Counted from the stretch's first letter, positions 11,279-18,931 are shown. The stretch is 64,000 bases of DNA from Gottschalkia acidurici 9a (GCF_000299355.1 NC_018664.1:2154380-2218379), one strand, 5' to 3'. Notes: generated by a model from the letters alone, not told the origin. A program made the numbers and translations.

Positions 11279-12175
11279 TTATACCTTTAAGAACTTTCTA
11301 AGTGATAATATACTTCCAAGCATTCCTATACCCACTCCCATTGATATAAATATGATTATTATATCTATAGTCAATAGTTTTGGAGATATCATATATATTG
11401 TAAATATATCATATAGGTTATTATTTACAGCCGAGAATATATATTTATATCCGTATATAACCATAAATATGGATAATACAGATCCTACAAATCCTAATAG
11501 TACACCTTCTATTATAAATGGACCCCTTATAAATCCATTTGTTGCTCCAACATATTTCATTATACTTATTTCTCTTTGTCGAGCCGCAACTGTAATTTTT
11601 ATAGTATTAGATATTATAAATACTGATATCAGAAGTAGTATTACTATAAGGATAATACCACCTATTCTAACAGAACTAGCAACGCTAATAAGCTTATCCA
11701 TTATATCTTTATAGTATATTACATCGTCAATTCCATTTAAGTTCTTTATTTCTTTAACTGCACTATCTGCTTTCTCTAGCTCGTCTAAATATACGATATA
11801 TGAATTTTGAAATGGGTTTTTGTCTAACCCATCAAGCATATCGCCTTTCTCCTCAAGTCTTTCTTTCATATTTTCAAGTGCTTTATCTTTAGTTTCTAAT
11901 TGTACTTCTGATATTCCATCTATTTTTTCTATTGCTTGTCCTAAACTTTGTATCTGCTTTTGATTTAAATCATCCGAAAGATATATCTGAATTTGATCAA
12001 ACTGTTCTTTCGTTGTATTAGCCATATTATTTATATTTAATATCAATATAAGTATCATTCCAAGTATTACCAAGGTGGCGCTAACTGATCCAACAGATGC
12101 AATGCTCATGTTTTTACTACGACAAATGCTCTGAATACTTTGCTTAGTCATAGTCTTAAACAGTCTAAGAATCAT
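11279..12175 (-). CDS. ftsX: FtsX, division-associated ABC permease
   Basis: 298 residues from the ATG at 12175. Topology is typical FtsX: a cytoplasmic N-terminus (MILRLFKTMTKQSI...KNMSIASV), first membrane helix (about 18-42), a large extracellular domain (about 45-165) that would contact the coiled-coil hydrolase, then three helices in a FtsX/MacB permease core (about 170-290). It overlaps the 3' end of ftsE by 11 bp, as usual for the translationally coupled pair. FtsEX transduces ATP hydrolysis into activation of peptidoglycan hydrolases at the septum or side wall. An in-frame start 12 bases further upstream is possible but lacks family-like sequence. Confidence 0.93.
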   Translation of the reverse strand: MILRLFKTMTKQSIQSICRSKNMSIASVGSVSATLVILGMILILILNINNMANTTKEQFDQIQIYLSDDLNQKQIQSLGQAIEKIDGISEVQLETKDKALENMKERLEEKGDMLDGLDKNPFQNSYIVYLDELEKADSAVKEIKNLNGIDDVIYYKDIMDKLISVASSVRIGGIILIVILLLISVFIISNTIKITVAARQREISIMKYVGATNGFIRGPFIIEGVLLGFVGSVLSIFMVIYGYKYIFSAVNNNLYDIFTIYMISPKLLTIDIIIIFISMGVGIGMLGSILSLRKFLKV

Positions 12176-12851
12176 AACCGTACACACCCTTCTCTTCGTC
12201 TCTTACAATCTTTCCTCCATCTAACGCTATAACCCTTCTTTTCATAAAGTTTACTATCTCTTTAGCATGAGTGGCCATTATCACGGTAGTTCCTTTTATA
12301 TTTATGTCTTTTATTAATTTCATAATCTCCCATGCTGTATCTGGATCCAAATTTCCTGTAGGTTCATCAGCAATAAGTATAGAGGGATTATTCACTATAG
12401 CCCTAGCTATTGAAACTCTTTGTTGTTCTCCTCCTGATAATTGGTTAGGATAACTTTTCTCCTTCCCTTCTAGCCCAACCATGCTCAGTACAGCTGGAAC
12501 TTGTCTTCTTATTTCTCTTGGAGACGCTCCTATAATTTCTTTTGCAAATGCTACATTTTCAAATACTGTTTTATTTGGTAGCAATCTAAAATCCTGAAAT
12601 ATAACTCCTAAATTTCTTCGTATGTATGGTATATTTCTACCTTTTACTTTAGTTATATCAATATTATTTAATTTTATTTTACCCTTTGTAGGTTCTTCTT
12701 CTTTCATCAGTAGTTTAATAAGTGTAGACTTTCCAGCTCCACTTGACCCTACTACGAAAACAAATTCACCTTTTTTTACTCTTACATTTATATTTGATAG
12801 TGCATGAACACCATTTTTATACTCTTTATTGACGTTTATATATTCTATCAC
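12165..12851 (-). CDS. ftsE: FtsE, division-associated ABC ATPase
   Basis: 228-residue ABC ATPase. Walker A GSSGAGKSTLIKLL near 36, Q-loop FQDFRLLPN, signature LSGGEQQRVSIA near 139, Walker B LIADEPTGNLD and the H-loop THAKE are all present. Start is GTG at 12851 following GGAGAT. It is the first gene of ftsE-ftsX-M23. The gene order ftsEX, ctpB, minJ-like, uvrBA matches the Bacillus arrangement, which supports the assignment beyond generic ABC similarity. Confidence 0.95.
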   Translation of the reverse strand: MIEYINVNKEYKNGVHALSNINVRVKKGEFVFVVGSSGAGKSTLIKLLMKEEEPTKGKIKLNNIDITKVKGRNIPYIRRNLGVIFQDFRLLPNKTVFENVAFAKEIIGASPREIRRQVPAVLSMVGLEGKEKSYPNQLSGGEQQRVSIARAIVNNPSILIADEPTGNLDPDTAWEIMKLIKDINIKGTTVIMATHAKEIVNFMKRRVIALDGGKIVRDEEKGVYGYDS

Positions 12852-13346
12852 TATTTCATCTCCTATTCAACATCACCTATCTCAAGTTTAATCTCTAAAT
12901 ATCATTATACATTATTATAATACTTTTTTGTTACAGTTTTGTAACTTTAAATTCACACTATATAACCAGTTACAGTTTATATTCTTCCTTTTGCTATAGA
13001 ATCCTCTTGTTTTTCTATAATTATGAGAATAATCGAGCATATTATATCATTAACAAAAACTCAACTACATGACATATTACTTTTTTAGTATATTTTTGCA
13101 ATTTATAAAATCTTAAAGCAAATATGTTTCCTTCTATACTGAATCAAATATATATTCATAAGATAACTTTGAAAATCATAGTCCTATATTGATTTTATCT
13201 GTTTATTATTGGTTAATATTCTAAACAAAGTGTTGCTCTTTAGCTTCTTTTTTTATATTTATTATATTTTTTTCCTTTCTTCATAATTCGTTCATAAATA
13301 CTTTGTATAATTATATTGTAAAGAAATAATAAAGGAGGAGTCTTTT
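12852..13346. other. Intergenic region between ftsE and the metal two-component operon
   Basis: 495 bp without a supported gene. It holds a repeated GTTACAGTTT (12930-12939 and 12969-12978) of unknown role on the ftsE side, and at its right end the promoter of the SHOCT/two-component operon (13280-13311), annotated separately. Confidence 0.6.
13280..13311 (+). promoter_or_regulatory. Tandem-repeat promoter of SHOCT-RR-HK operon
   Basis: TTCATA (13280-13285), 5 bp, TTCATA (13291-13296), 9 bp, TATAAT (13306-13311). The repeats are one helical turn (11 bp) apart and sit where a -35 box would be, as expected for an OmpR/PhoB-type activator site. The same layout recurs at 16179-16210, 16446-16477 and 18756-18787. 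Confidence 0.75.
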
Positions 13347-13580
13347 ATGTTTTGTAGCGGTTTTGGCCCTTCAGGCTTAGGTGGCTCATGGATGTTTTTT
13401 GCTATGGGAATTAGGCTGTTAGCGTTTGTAGGTTTAGTTTTTCTTTCTTTTAAACTGTTTAAAAAATATACTGATAACTCTAATCATACAATGAAAATAC
13501 TTGATGAAAAGTTTGCTAGTGGAGAAATAAGCGAAGAAGAATATTTAAAGAGAAAATCAATTCTTTCTCAAAAAGACTAG
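13347..13580 (+). CDS. Small membrane protein with SHOCT motif
   Basis: 77 residues. A hydrophobic helix (about 14-38, GSWMFFAMGIRLLAFVGLVFL) is followed by a C-terminal SHOCT (short C-terminal) helix pair: ILDEKFASGEISEEEYLKRKSIL. SHOCT modules occur in many small proteins of unknown role and may mediate oligomerisation. It has a strong site (AAAGGAGG) and heads the operon with the response regulator and sensor kinase, although a hairpin terminator lies between it and the regulator, so it is probably made in excess. Its neighbours suggest a membrane role in metal stress; no direct evidence of metal binding was seen. Confidence 0.85.
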   Translation: MFCSGFGPSGLGGSWMFFAMGIRLLAFVGLVFLSFKLFKKYTDNSNHTMKILDEKFASGEISEEEYLKRKSILSQKD

Positions 13581-13604
13581 GGATTTATATGCCCTAGTTT
13601 TTTT
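13577..13604 (+). terminator. Terminator/attenuator between SHOCT gene and response regulator
   Basis: CTAGGG (13577-13582) pairs with CCCTAG (13592-13597), followed by seven T. It begins within the SHOCT stop codon; readthrough would supply the downstream two-component genes. Confidence 0.85.
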
Positions 13605-13658
13605 AATATTTAATAAATTTTGATAATTTTGTAATTATAATATTATGAGGTGATATAT

Positions 13659-14372
13659 TTGGGTAATAAATTTAAAGTTTTAGTGGTAGATGATGAACCA
13701 AAGATATTAGATGTAGTTAAAGCATATCTTGAAAAAGAAAATTTTGAAGTACTTACTGCAATGGACGGTAAAACCGCACTTAATATATTTAATAAAGAAA
13801 CTATTCATATCATAATTCTTGACCTAATGCTTCCAGAGCTATCTGGTGAAGAAGTATGTCGTAACATACGCTCTTCTTCCAGTGTTCCGATCATTATGCT
13901 CACTGCTAAAGTTGATGAAGATGAACGAATAGAGGGAATATCTATCGGCGCTGATGACTACTTAACTAAACCTTTTAGTGTAAGAGAACTTATAGTAAGA
14001 ATACGAGCTTTAATACGAAGAACATATAAAAACACTTTGCCTATGGCTGATATTTTAACATTTGATCATGGAAATCTAGAATTTGATGTGAAAAGTATGG
14101 TAGCAAAAAAACATGGAGAATTTATAAGTTTAACGACAAATGAGTTTAAAGTTCTAACAGTTCTACTTACAAATCCTAATCAGGTACTTTCAAGAGAGCA
14201 ATTGATAGATAAAGCTTTTGGAGTTGATTATGAAGCTTTTGATAGAACAGTAGACACATATATTAAAAATATCCGTCACAAGATAGAAGATAATCCAAAA
14301 GATCCAAAGTATATACTAACGGTTTATGGAATTGGATATAAATTTATTTCAAGCCCTAATGAGGTCAAGTAA
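13659..14372 (+). CDS. OmpR/PhoB-family response regulator, probable metal-stress regulator
   Basis: 237 residues. The receiver domain (about 5-118) has the acidic pair VVDDEP, phospho-acceptor Asp in IILDLMLPE near 53, the conserved Thr/Ala TAK near 84 and Lys in TKPF near 106. The winged-helix domain (about 130-233) ends with DRTVDTYIKNIRHKIE and YILTVYGIGYKF. A TTG start at 13659 is preferred over GTG at 13650 because GAGGTG (13647-13652) is the ribosome site. The stop overlaps the kinase start in TAATG. It is the natural candidate to bind the CATA repeats found at four promoters in this locus. Confidence 0.93.
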   Translation: MGNKFKVLVVDDEPKILDVVKAYLEKENFEVLTAMDGKTALNIFNKETIHIIILDLMLPELSGEEVCRNIRSSSSVPIIMLTAKVDEDERIEGISIGADDYLTKPFSVRELIVRIRALIRRTYKNTLPMADILTFDHGNLEFDVKSMVAKKHGEFISLTTNEFKVLTVLLTNPNQVLSREQLIDKAFGVDYEAFDRTVDTYIKNIRHKIEDNPKDPKYILTVYGIGYKFISSPNEVK

Positions 14373-15769
14373 TGAAAATATCTTTAATGAAAAAATTATC
14401 CTTAGGATTTCTTCTAGCAGTTTTAGGTTCTATCATCTTAACAAGCTTTATATCAAATTATATAGTAGATAGAAAATTCAAAGATTACTTAATAGATGAA
14501 CATAACACCAAAATAAAGAATGCAGTAAAAATCATTAATGATTTATACGATAGTCAAAGTGGATTTTCTGATATGAGCAAAGAAGAGGTACAAAGATATG
14601 CACAGTTACAAGATTTATATATTCAAGTTATAGACTCGAGCAACAACATTATCTACTCTTCAGGTAGTGCTCACTTGCGTCATAAAAAAATGATGGGAGA
14701 TATGATGAATCCTATGATGCACGGATCATCTAAGATGGAAGTTGGTAACTATACAGAAGATAAGTATCCACTACTCATAGCCAATAAGAAAGTAGGTTCT
14801 ATAATCATCGGTTATTTTGGAACTTCTTACTTATCTTCTGCTTCAGTTACTTTCATGAGTACCTTAAATAATTCTTTTATATTATCTGGTATCATAGCTT
14901 TAATCTTCGGTCTCATAATCAGTATAGTTATTTCAAGACAGATTTCAAAACCACTCGTTAAGATAACTGAAACAGCAAATAAAGTGAGATCTGGAAATCT
15001 TGAAGTTAGAGCTATATTCAACACAAATACCAAAGAAATATATGAGCTATCTAATTCTATTAATTATCTAGCTGAAACTTTAAATAAGCAAGAAATGCTT
15101 AGAAAAAAGCTAACTTCTGATATGGCTCATGAGTTAAGAACTCCATTAACCACACTAAAAACGCATATCGAAGCTTTTATTGATGGCGTATGGAGTCCTA
15201 CTCCTGAAAGGTTTGAAGCCTTTTATGAAGAAATAGAAAGGCTAACAAAAATGGTAGATAATATTCGTAATCTAGCAAAGCTAGAGCAGGCTAACCTAAA
15301 TTTAAATAAGAGTAAAATCAATATTTCTAGTGAATTAGAAAATATTATTGATACTTTTAAACCTCTATATGTTAAAAAGAATTATAAATTAATTAGCTTT
15401 ATAGAGCCTAGTTTAGAATCAATAGTAGATCGAGATAAGTTTAAGCAAATTATGTATAACCTAATTATTAATTCTTATAATTATCTAAAGCCAAATGGAA
15501 AAGTAGAAGTTATACTAAAAAAAGAAAAACAAAATATTGTAATTAAAGTTGTTGATAATGGCATAGGAATTTCTGAAGATGACTTACCCTTTATATTTGA
15601 ACGTTTTTATAGAAGTGATTTGTCTCGTAATAAAAACACTGGTGGTTCTGGTATAGGGCTTACTATTACAAAAGCTTTTGTTGAAGCTCATGGTGGAAAA
15701 ATATATGTGGAAAGTAAGATAAACCATGGTACCACTTTTACAGTTGAAATTCCAGATATATTGTCTTAA
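14372..15769 (+). CDS. Sensor histidine kinase with Met/His-rich extracellular loop
   Basis: 465 residues. Two membrane helices (about 10-32 and 165-188) bracket an extracellular sensor (33-164). HAMP follows at about 189-240, then the HisKA H-box MAHELRTPLT (His253) and the ATPase core with NGIGISEDD and GGSGIGLTIT. The sensor has an unusual cluster at residues 101-122: His101, His104, His117 and seven Met (107, 108, 111, 112, 115, 116, 122). Met/His clusters of this kind bind Cu(I) or Ag(I), so copper or silver sensing is a reasonable inference, although the ligand is not proven. It is coupled to the response regulator by a 1-bp overlap. Confidence 0.93.
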   Translation: MKISLMKKLSLGFLLAVLGSIILTSFISNYIVDRKFKDYLIDEHNTKIKNAVKIINDLYDSQSGFSDMSKEEVQRYAQLQDLYIQVIDSSNNIIYSSGSAHLRHKKMMGDMMNPMMHGSSKMEVGNYTEDKYPLLIANKKVGSIIIGYFGTSYLSSASVTFMSTLNNSFILSGIIALIFGLIISIVISRQISKPLVKITETANKVRSGNLEVRAIFNTNTKEIYELSNSINYLAETLNKQEMLRKKLTSDMAHELRTPLTTLKTHIEAFIDGVWSPTPERFEAFYEEIERLTKMVDNIRNLAKLEQANLNLNKSKINISSELENIIDTFKPLYVKKNYKLISFIEPSLESIVDRDKFKQIMYNLIINSYNYLKPNGKVEVILKKEKQNIVIKVVDNGIGISEDDLPFIFERFYRSDLSRNKNTGGSGIGLTITKAFVEAHGGKIYVESKINHGTTFTVEIPDILS

Positions 15770-15771
15770 TT

Positions 15772-15814
15772 AAAAAACCAGAACTAATGTAAAATACATT
15801 AGTTCTGGTTTTTT
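15772..15814. terminator. Bidirectional terminator between kinase and Met-rich gene
   Basis: A 20-bp perfect stem (15772-15791 with 15795-15814) flanked by A and T runs serves both convergent genes. Confidence 0.9.
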
Positions 15815-15817
15815 GAA

Positions 15818-16135
15818 TTATCTTCCCATCATAGAATTATGCATTTTAATCATTTCTTCTCTGCTTATAGAGTTCATCATATTAGCCCTATCTTTGTATC
15901 CTCTATTTCTCATACCTTCTATCATATTTTCATATTGCTCATCAGTCATATTGTTCATAAATTTATTCATTTCATTAAAGTCCCTACTCCCTGTAACTTT
16001 AGAGCTATTTTCAAAATTGCAATTTTTATAAAAGTTATTATTTTCATTTGTATTATTTTTATTTGCATATACAGCAGTTACCGATCCTATAGTTAATATA
16101 GCTATAGTCATTATTGCTAAAAGTCTTTTTTTCAT
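15818..16135 (-). CDS. Met-rich small secreted protein, putative metal-binding
   Basis: 105 residues with a clear Sec signal peptide (KKRLLAIMTIAILTIGSVTAVYA, cleavage near residue 24). The mature part of about 80 residues is Asn-rich then Met-rich: 11 methionines, many in spaced pairs such as ANMMNSI, MIKMHNSMMGR and MRNRGY. No named domain was recognised. Position opposite a two-component system whose sensor has a similar Met/His cluster, and a promoter of the shared CATA-repeat type, suggest an exported Cu(I)/Ag(I) chelator or chaperone. This is inference. ATG at 16135 has an AAGGAGAG site. Confidence 0.75.
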   Translation of the reverse strand: MKKRLLAIMTIAILTIGSVTAVYANKNNTNENNNFYKNCNFENSSKVTGSRDFNEMNKFMNNMTDEQYENMIEGMRNRGYKDRANMMNSISREEMIKMHNSMMGR

Positions 16136-16178
16136 TTACAATCTCTCCTTTTCCCAATTTATTTCATTATCTATTTAT

Positions 16179-16210
16179 ATGATACTCTGAGTTTGTGGAG
16201 GAATTATGAA
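16179..16210 (-). promoter_or_regulatory. Tandem-repeat promoter of Met-rich secreted protein
   Basis: On the minus strand: TTCATA (16210-16205), 5 bp, TCCACA (weaker second copy), 9 bp, TATCAT (16184-16179). Spacing is identical to the SHOCT operon promoter. The implied leader is about 37 bases. Confidence 0.6.
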
Positions 16211-16445
16211 TATATCTATCTTAATTCAAATTACTAAATCATTAATATGATATTTAAAACACTCCTAAGGTTTAACTGAGATAATAATTTAACTAAAGAT
16301 ATCTTCCTATTTTTTAAATTTTTACTTAAGTTTTATGTAATTGTTAACTCTTAAAATCTAATAATTTATATCATCTTTTATAGTTATTTACTCATTCTAT
16401 AGAGAATAGAATTAATTAATATGACTTTAATTAGACTATAGTATC

Positions 16446-16477
16446 TTCATACAATTAACATATATTTTTTATATAAT
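16446..16477 (+). promoter_or_regulatory. Tandem-repeat promoter of HMA/SafE/cupredoxin gene
   Basis: TTCATA (16446-16451), 5 bp, AACATA (16457-16462), 9 bp, TATAAT (16472-16477). Same layout as 13280-13311. Transcription would start near 16484, giving a leader of about 170 bases. Confidence 0.7.
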
Positions 16478-16486
16478 TTTATTAAA

Positions 16487-16621
16487 TTGTTGAATAACTA
16501 TTTTTACCAATATTGAGATAAAAGCTTATTTTAATTTACTATAAAACTTTCAAGAAGTTTATAATACATAAAATATTAATACTTTCCTGCTTTATTTTAC
16601 CTAGATTTAGTTATTCAACAA
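16487..16621 (+). repeat. 14-bp inverted repeat enclosing the 5' leader of the HMA/SafE gene
   Basis: TTGTTGAATAACTA (16487-16500) is the exact reverse complement of 16608-16621. The left arm starts within a few bases of the predicted transcript start and the right arm ends 36 bp before the start codon, so the leader RNA could fold into one closed stem. No target-site duplication supports a mobile element. Confidence 0.6.
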
Positions 16622-16657
16622 GTCAACTTTTATTTCTAAATATATAGGGGGAATTTT

Positions 16658-18487
16658 ATGGATATTAAGGTAGAAAAGATTAAGGTTTATGGAATGACAT
16701 GTCCATCTTGCGAAAATAGGATTGAAAAAGTTATAAAAAAGCTAGATGGAGTCTTAAGTGTAAAAGCTAGTTATAGTTATCAATTTGTTGAAGTTGAATA
16801 TGTTGATGGACTATGTAGGTTAGAGCAAATTAAAACTTATATCGAGAATGCTGGATATACTACACAAAATTCGGGTAGTTACAAATTTGTTGGAATTCTT
16901 GTAATAGTAGCTGCTATAGCACTCCTTGGATTAAATACTAGTGGGTTTGACATGGAAGAGAAACTTAGTAATGCCTCCTTTGTGGTGATTTTCGCGATCG
17001 GAGTCCTCACTTCAATTCACTGTATAGGAATGTGCGGTGGTATTATGATTTCTCAAAGTTTGTCAACAGAAAGTACAAACAAATTTGAAGCTATTAAGCC
17101 ATCTCTTTTATATAATCTAGGAAGAGTTATATCTTATACTATTATTGGTGGAATAATAGGTGCTCTTGGTTCAGTTTTTTCTTTTTCAATTGTAACAAAA
17201 GCTGCTATACAAATATTTGCTGGTATATTCATGATTATTATGGGATTAAACATGTCAGGGTTTAGTATGTTCAGAAGATTTCATATCAAACTACCAAATT
17301 TTTTATGCAGAACTAAAACTAATTCTACATCTCCATTTATTGTTGGTTTTTTTAATGGTCTCATGCCTTGTGGTCCACTTCAAACTATGCAGCTTTTCGT
17401 TTTAGGTACAGGCAGTGCAGCAAAAGGTGCTTTATCGATGTTCATTTTTTCCATGGGAACCGTGCCTCTCATGTTAACATTTGGTGCACTTTCAGGTCTT
17501 TTAAGTAAAGGAAATACTAAAAAAATTCTTAAATTTAGTGGTGTTCTTATAATCATTCTTGGCTTAATTATGGGCAATAGAGGATTTGTTCTAGCAGGTA
17601 TAGATATCAATCCTTTGTCATCAATTAGAAGTAAATCTGGTAACCTTCTATTTGGAAATCCTAATAATTCTTCTAGTTCAGACGTAGCTAAGGCTACTAT
17701 AGAAAATGGTGTTCAAATTATAAATATGACTGCTGATAATAATGGTTTTTCTCCTAATGCTTTTTATGTTCAGAAAGGAATTCCCGTTAAGTGGATAATA
17801 GATGGTAAGGAACTTACTTCGTGTAATAATGCTATTGTGATACAATCCTTAAATAAAGAACAAAAAATAAAGAGTGGAGAAAATATTATAGAGTTCAATC
17901 CAGGTGATAAAGATATAAATTTCAGCTGTTGGATGGGTATGTTAAGAGGAGTAATAAAAGTTGTAGATGATCTTGATGCTATTGATATATCAAAACCAGA
18001 TCCGTCACTACCTCCTGCGAGTAAAAGCCCAAGCTGTTGTGCAAGTCCTGTTGACGAAAGCTCTGATTCTGAACCTTCTAATGAACCTAGTATTTATGGT
18101 GATGATACATCTCAGGTTCCAACTGAAAAATTTATTAGTAAAGCTTCCACTCTTGGGAAATATTATAGTGCTGAATTTAAGGGTATTGGATATGAATTTC
18201 AGCCACTATTAATAGTTACTGACTATAAGTTAAAGACAAAACTTTTTTTCAATTTAGATGATTTTGATAATATTGGAGGAGAGTACTTAATTGTAGATAC
18301 AGTCACTGGGGAAGAGGTTAATTCCTTTAATTCTGAAAATAAAGTAAGCGAGATAGAACTTACTCCTGACAAGGCTGGTGTTTATGCTGTATTAAACCCT
18401 AACGGTATTCTAGGCATAATTGAAGTTGTTGATGATTTAAGTACAGTTGATTTAGAAGAAATGAGGGATAAATATATTAAGAAATAG
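16658..18487 (+). CDS. HMA + SafE/DsbD-like membrane + cupredoxin fusion, probable copper handling
   Basis: 609 residues in five parts. (1) HMA metal-binding domain, about 1-70, with GMTCPSC (Cys15, Cys18). (2) About seven membrane helices, 75-320, of the SafE/TauE-DsbD type, with HCIGMCGG and NGLMPCGPLQ; such Cys/Met/His motifs occur in copper exporters. (3) Cupredoxin-like domain, about 345-425, with potential ligands in ELTSCNN and FSCWMGM. (4) Ser/Pro/Glu-rich linker with a CC pair, about 445-490. (5) A beta-rich C-terminal domain, 490-609, not recognised. Best reading is a Cu(I)/Ag(I) transporter or oxidising relay; transport direction is not known. Start ATG has an AGGGGGA site. Its promoter carries the shared CATA repeats. 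Confidence 0.85.
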   Translation: MDIKVEKIKVYGMTCPSCENRIEKVIKKLDGVLSVKASYSYQFVEVEYVDGLCRLEQIKTYIENAGYTTQNSGSYKFVGILVIVAAIALLGLNTSGFDMEEKLSNASFVVIFAIGVLTSIHCIGMCGGIMISQSLSTESTNKFEAIKPSLLYNLGRVISYTIIGGIIGALGSVFSFSIVTKAAIQIFAGIFMIIMGLNMSGFSMFRRFHIKLPNFLCRTKTNSTSPFIVGFFNGLMPCGPLQTMQLFVLGTGSAAKGALSMFIFSMGTVPLMLTFGALSGLLSKGNTKKILKFSGVLIIILGLIMGNRGFVLAGIDINPLSSIRSKSGNLLFGNPNNSSSSDVAKATIENGVQIINMTADNNGFSPNAFYVQKGIPVKWIIDGKELTSCNNAIVIQSLNKEQKIKSGENIIEFNPGDKDINFSCWMGMLRGVIKVVDDLDAIDISKPDPSLPPASKSPSCCASPVDESSDSEPSNEPSIYGDDTSQVPTEKFISKASTLGKYYSAEFKGIGYEFQPLLIVTDYKLKTKLFFNLDDFDNIGGEYLIVDTVTGEEVNSFNSENKVSEIELTPDKAGVYAVLNPNGILGIIEVVDDLSTVDLEEMRDKYIKK

Positions 18488-18498
18488 ATATTAAATAT

Positions 18499-18546
18499 AA
18501 TAAAAGAGAAGAATATGATAAAAATCATAAAGACTTCTCTTTTATT
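18499..18546 (+). terminator. Terminator after HMA/SafE gene
   Basis: AATAAAAGAGAAG (18499-18511) pairs perfectly with CTTCTCTTTTATT (18534-18546). It lies between convergent genes and may act in both directions. Confidence 0.75.
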
Positions 18547-18555
18547 ATTCTTTAG

Positions 18556-18702
18556 TTATTTATTTTTATTAACTGTCTTCTTGTTAACGTTAGGTGACTT
18601 ATTTAAATCGCAACAATCAAGTCTACCAGTACCAAAAGACTGGTTATTTTGCTCTTCAATTTTTTTTAAGAAATTTTTTAAAAATTGTTTTATTTTTTTC
18701 AT
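18556..18702 (-). CDS. LDCC-motif small putative metal-binding protein
   Basis: A 48-residue gene, below common length cut-offs. The product starts MKKIKQFLKNFLKKIEEQN (amphipathic basic helix), continues to GTGRLDCCDLNKSP and ends in a Lys/Asn tail. The LDCC motif with a short preceding helix is a recognised clostridial family of putative metal-binding proteins whose function is unknown. ATG at 18702 has an excellent AAGGGGA site seven bases upstream. A promoter of the shared CATA-repeat type is 54-85 bp upstream (18756-18787), so it belongs with the neighbouring metal genes. The plus-strand frame over the same bases is rejected. Confidence 0.85.
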   Translation of the reverse strand: MKKIKQFLKNFLKKIEEQNNQSFGTGRLDCCDLNKSPNVNKKTVNKNK

Positions 18703-18755
18703 AGTATATTCCCCTTTTGAAACTTATTTTGAAATATCTATACTTCTTCATATAT

Positions 18756-18787
18756 ATTATACATAAATGTTATGTAGATAGTATGTA
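18756..18787 (-). promoter_or_regulatory. Tandem-repeat promoter of LDCC gene
   Basis: On the minus strand: TACATA (18787-18782), 5 bp, TACATA (18776-18771), 9 bp, TATAAT (18761-18756). This is the cleanest copy of the layout shared by four promoters in the locus. Confidence 0.75.
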
Positions 18788-18882
18788 GAATTATTAATTA
18801 GTTTAACTCACTGTATTAACTAAATTTAATTATTTGTGGAAAAGTTAAATATAAAGATTTCAATAGAAAGGAGTTATCATCT

Positions 18883-18924
18883 ATGAGAACTTCTAATCGT
18901 TTTGTGAAACAAATATGTAAATGA
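18883..18924 (+). CDS. 13-residue mini-ORF followed by strong hairpin
   Basis: ATG at 18883 follows GAAAGGAG at ideal spacing and encodes MRTSNRFVKQICK. A perfect 12-bp stem (18932-18943 with 18957-18968) begins eight bases after the stop. No plus-strand gene lies downstream, so it is not an obvious attenuator. It could be a microprotein or small mRNA, or the truncated front of a lost gene. Confidence 0.35.
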   Translation: MRTSNRFVKQICK

Positions 18925-18931
18925 AAAGTCA

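Larger units (their letters stand above)
16136..16657. other. Divergent control region of Met-rich gene and HMA/SafE gene
   Basis: 522 bp with no supported coding sequence. It contains two opposed CATA-repeat promoters (16179-16210 minus, 16446-16477 plus) and, inside the predicted leader of the plus-strand gene, a 14-bp perfect inverted repeat (16487-16500 with 16608-16621). Confidence 0.7.

Noticed and set aside
11256-11714. 152-codon hydrophobic plus-strand frame inside ftsX
   Set aside because: Antisense to ftsX; isoleucine-rich composition mirrors its AT-rich membrane codons.
16487-16621. Miniature inverted-repeat transposable element
   Set aside because: No target-site duplication and the arms coincide with the predicted leader boundaries of the downstream gene.
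18515-18766. Plus-strand hydrophobic 83-codon frame
   Set aside because: It starts inside the terminator hairpin of the upstream gene and lies opposite the well-supported LDCC gene and its promoter.
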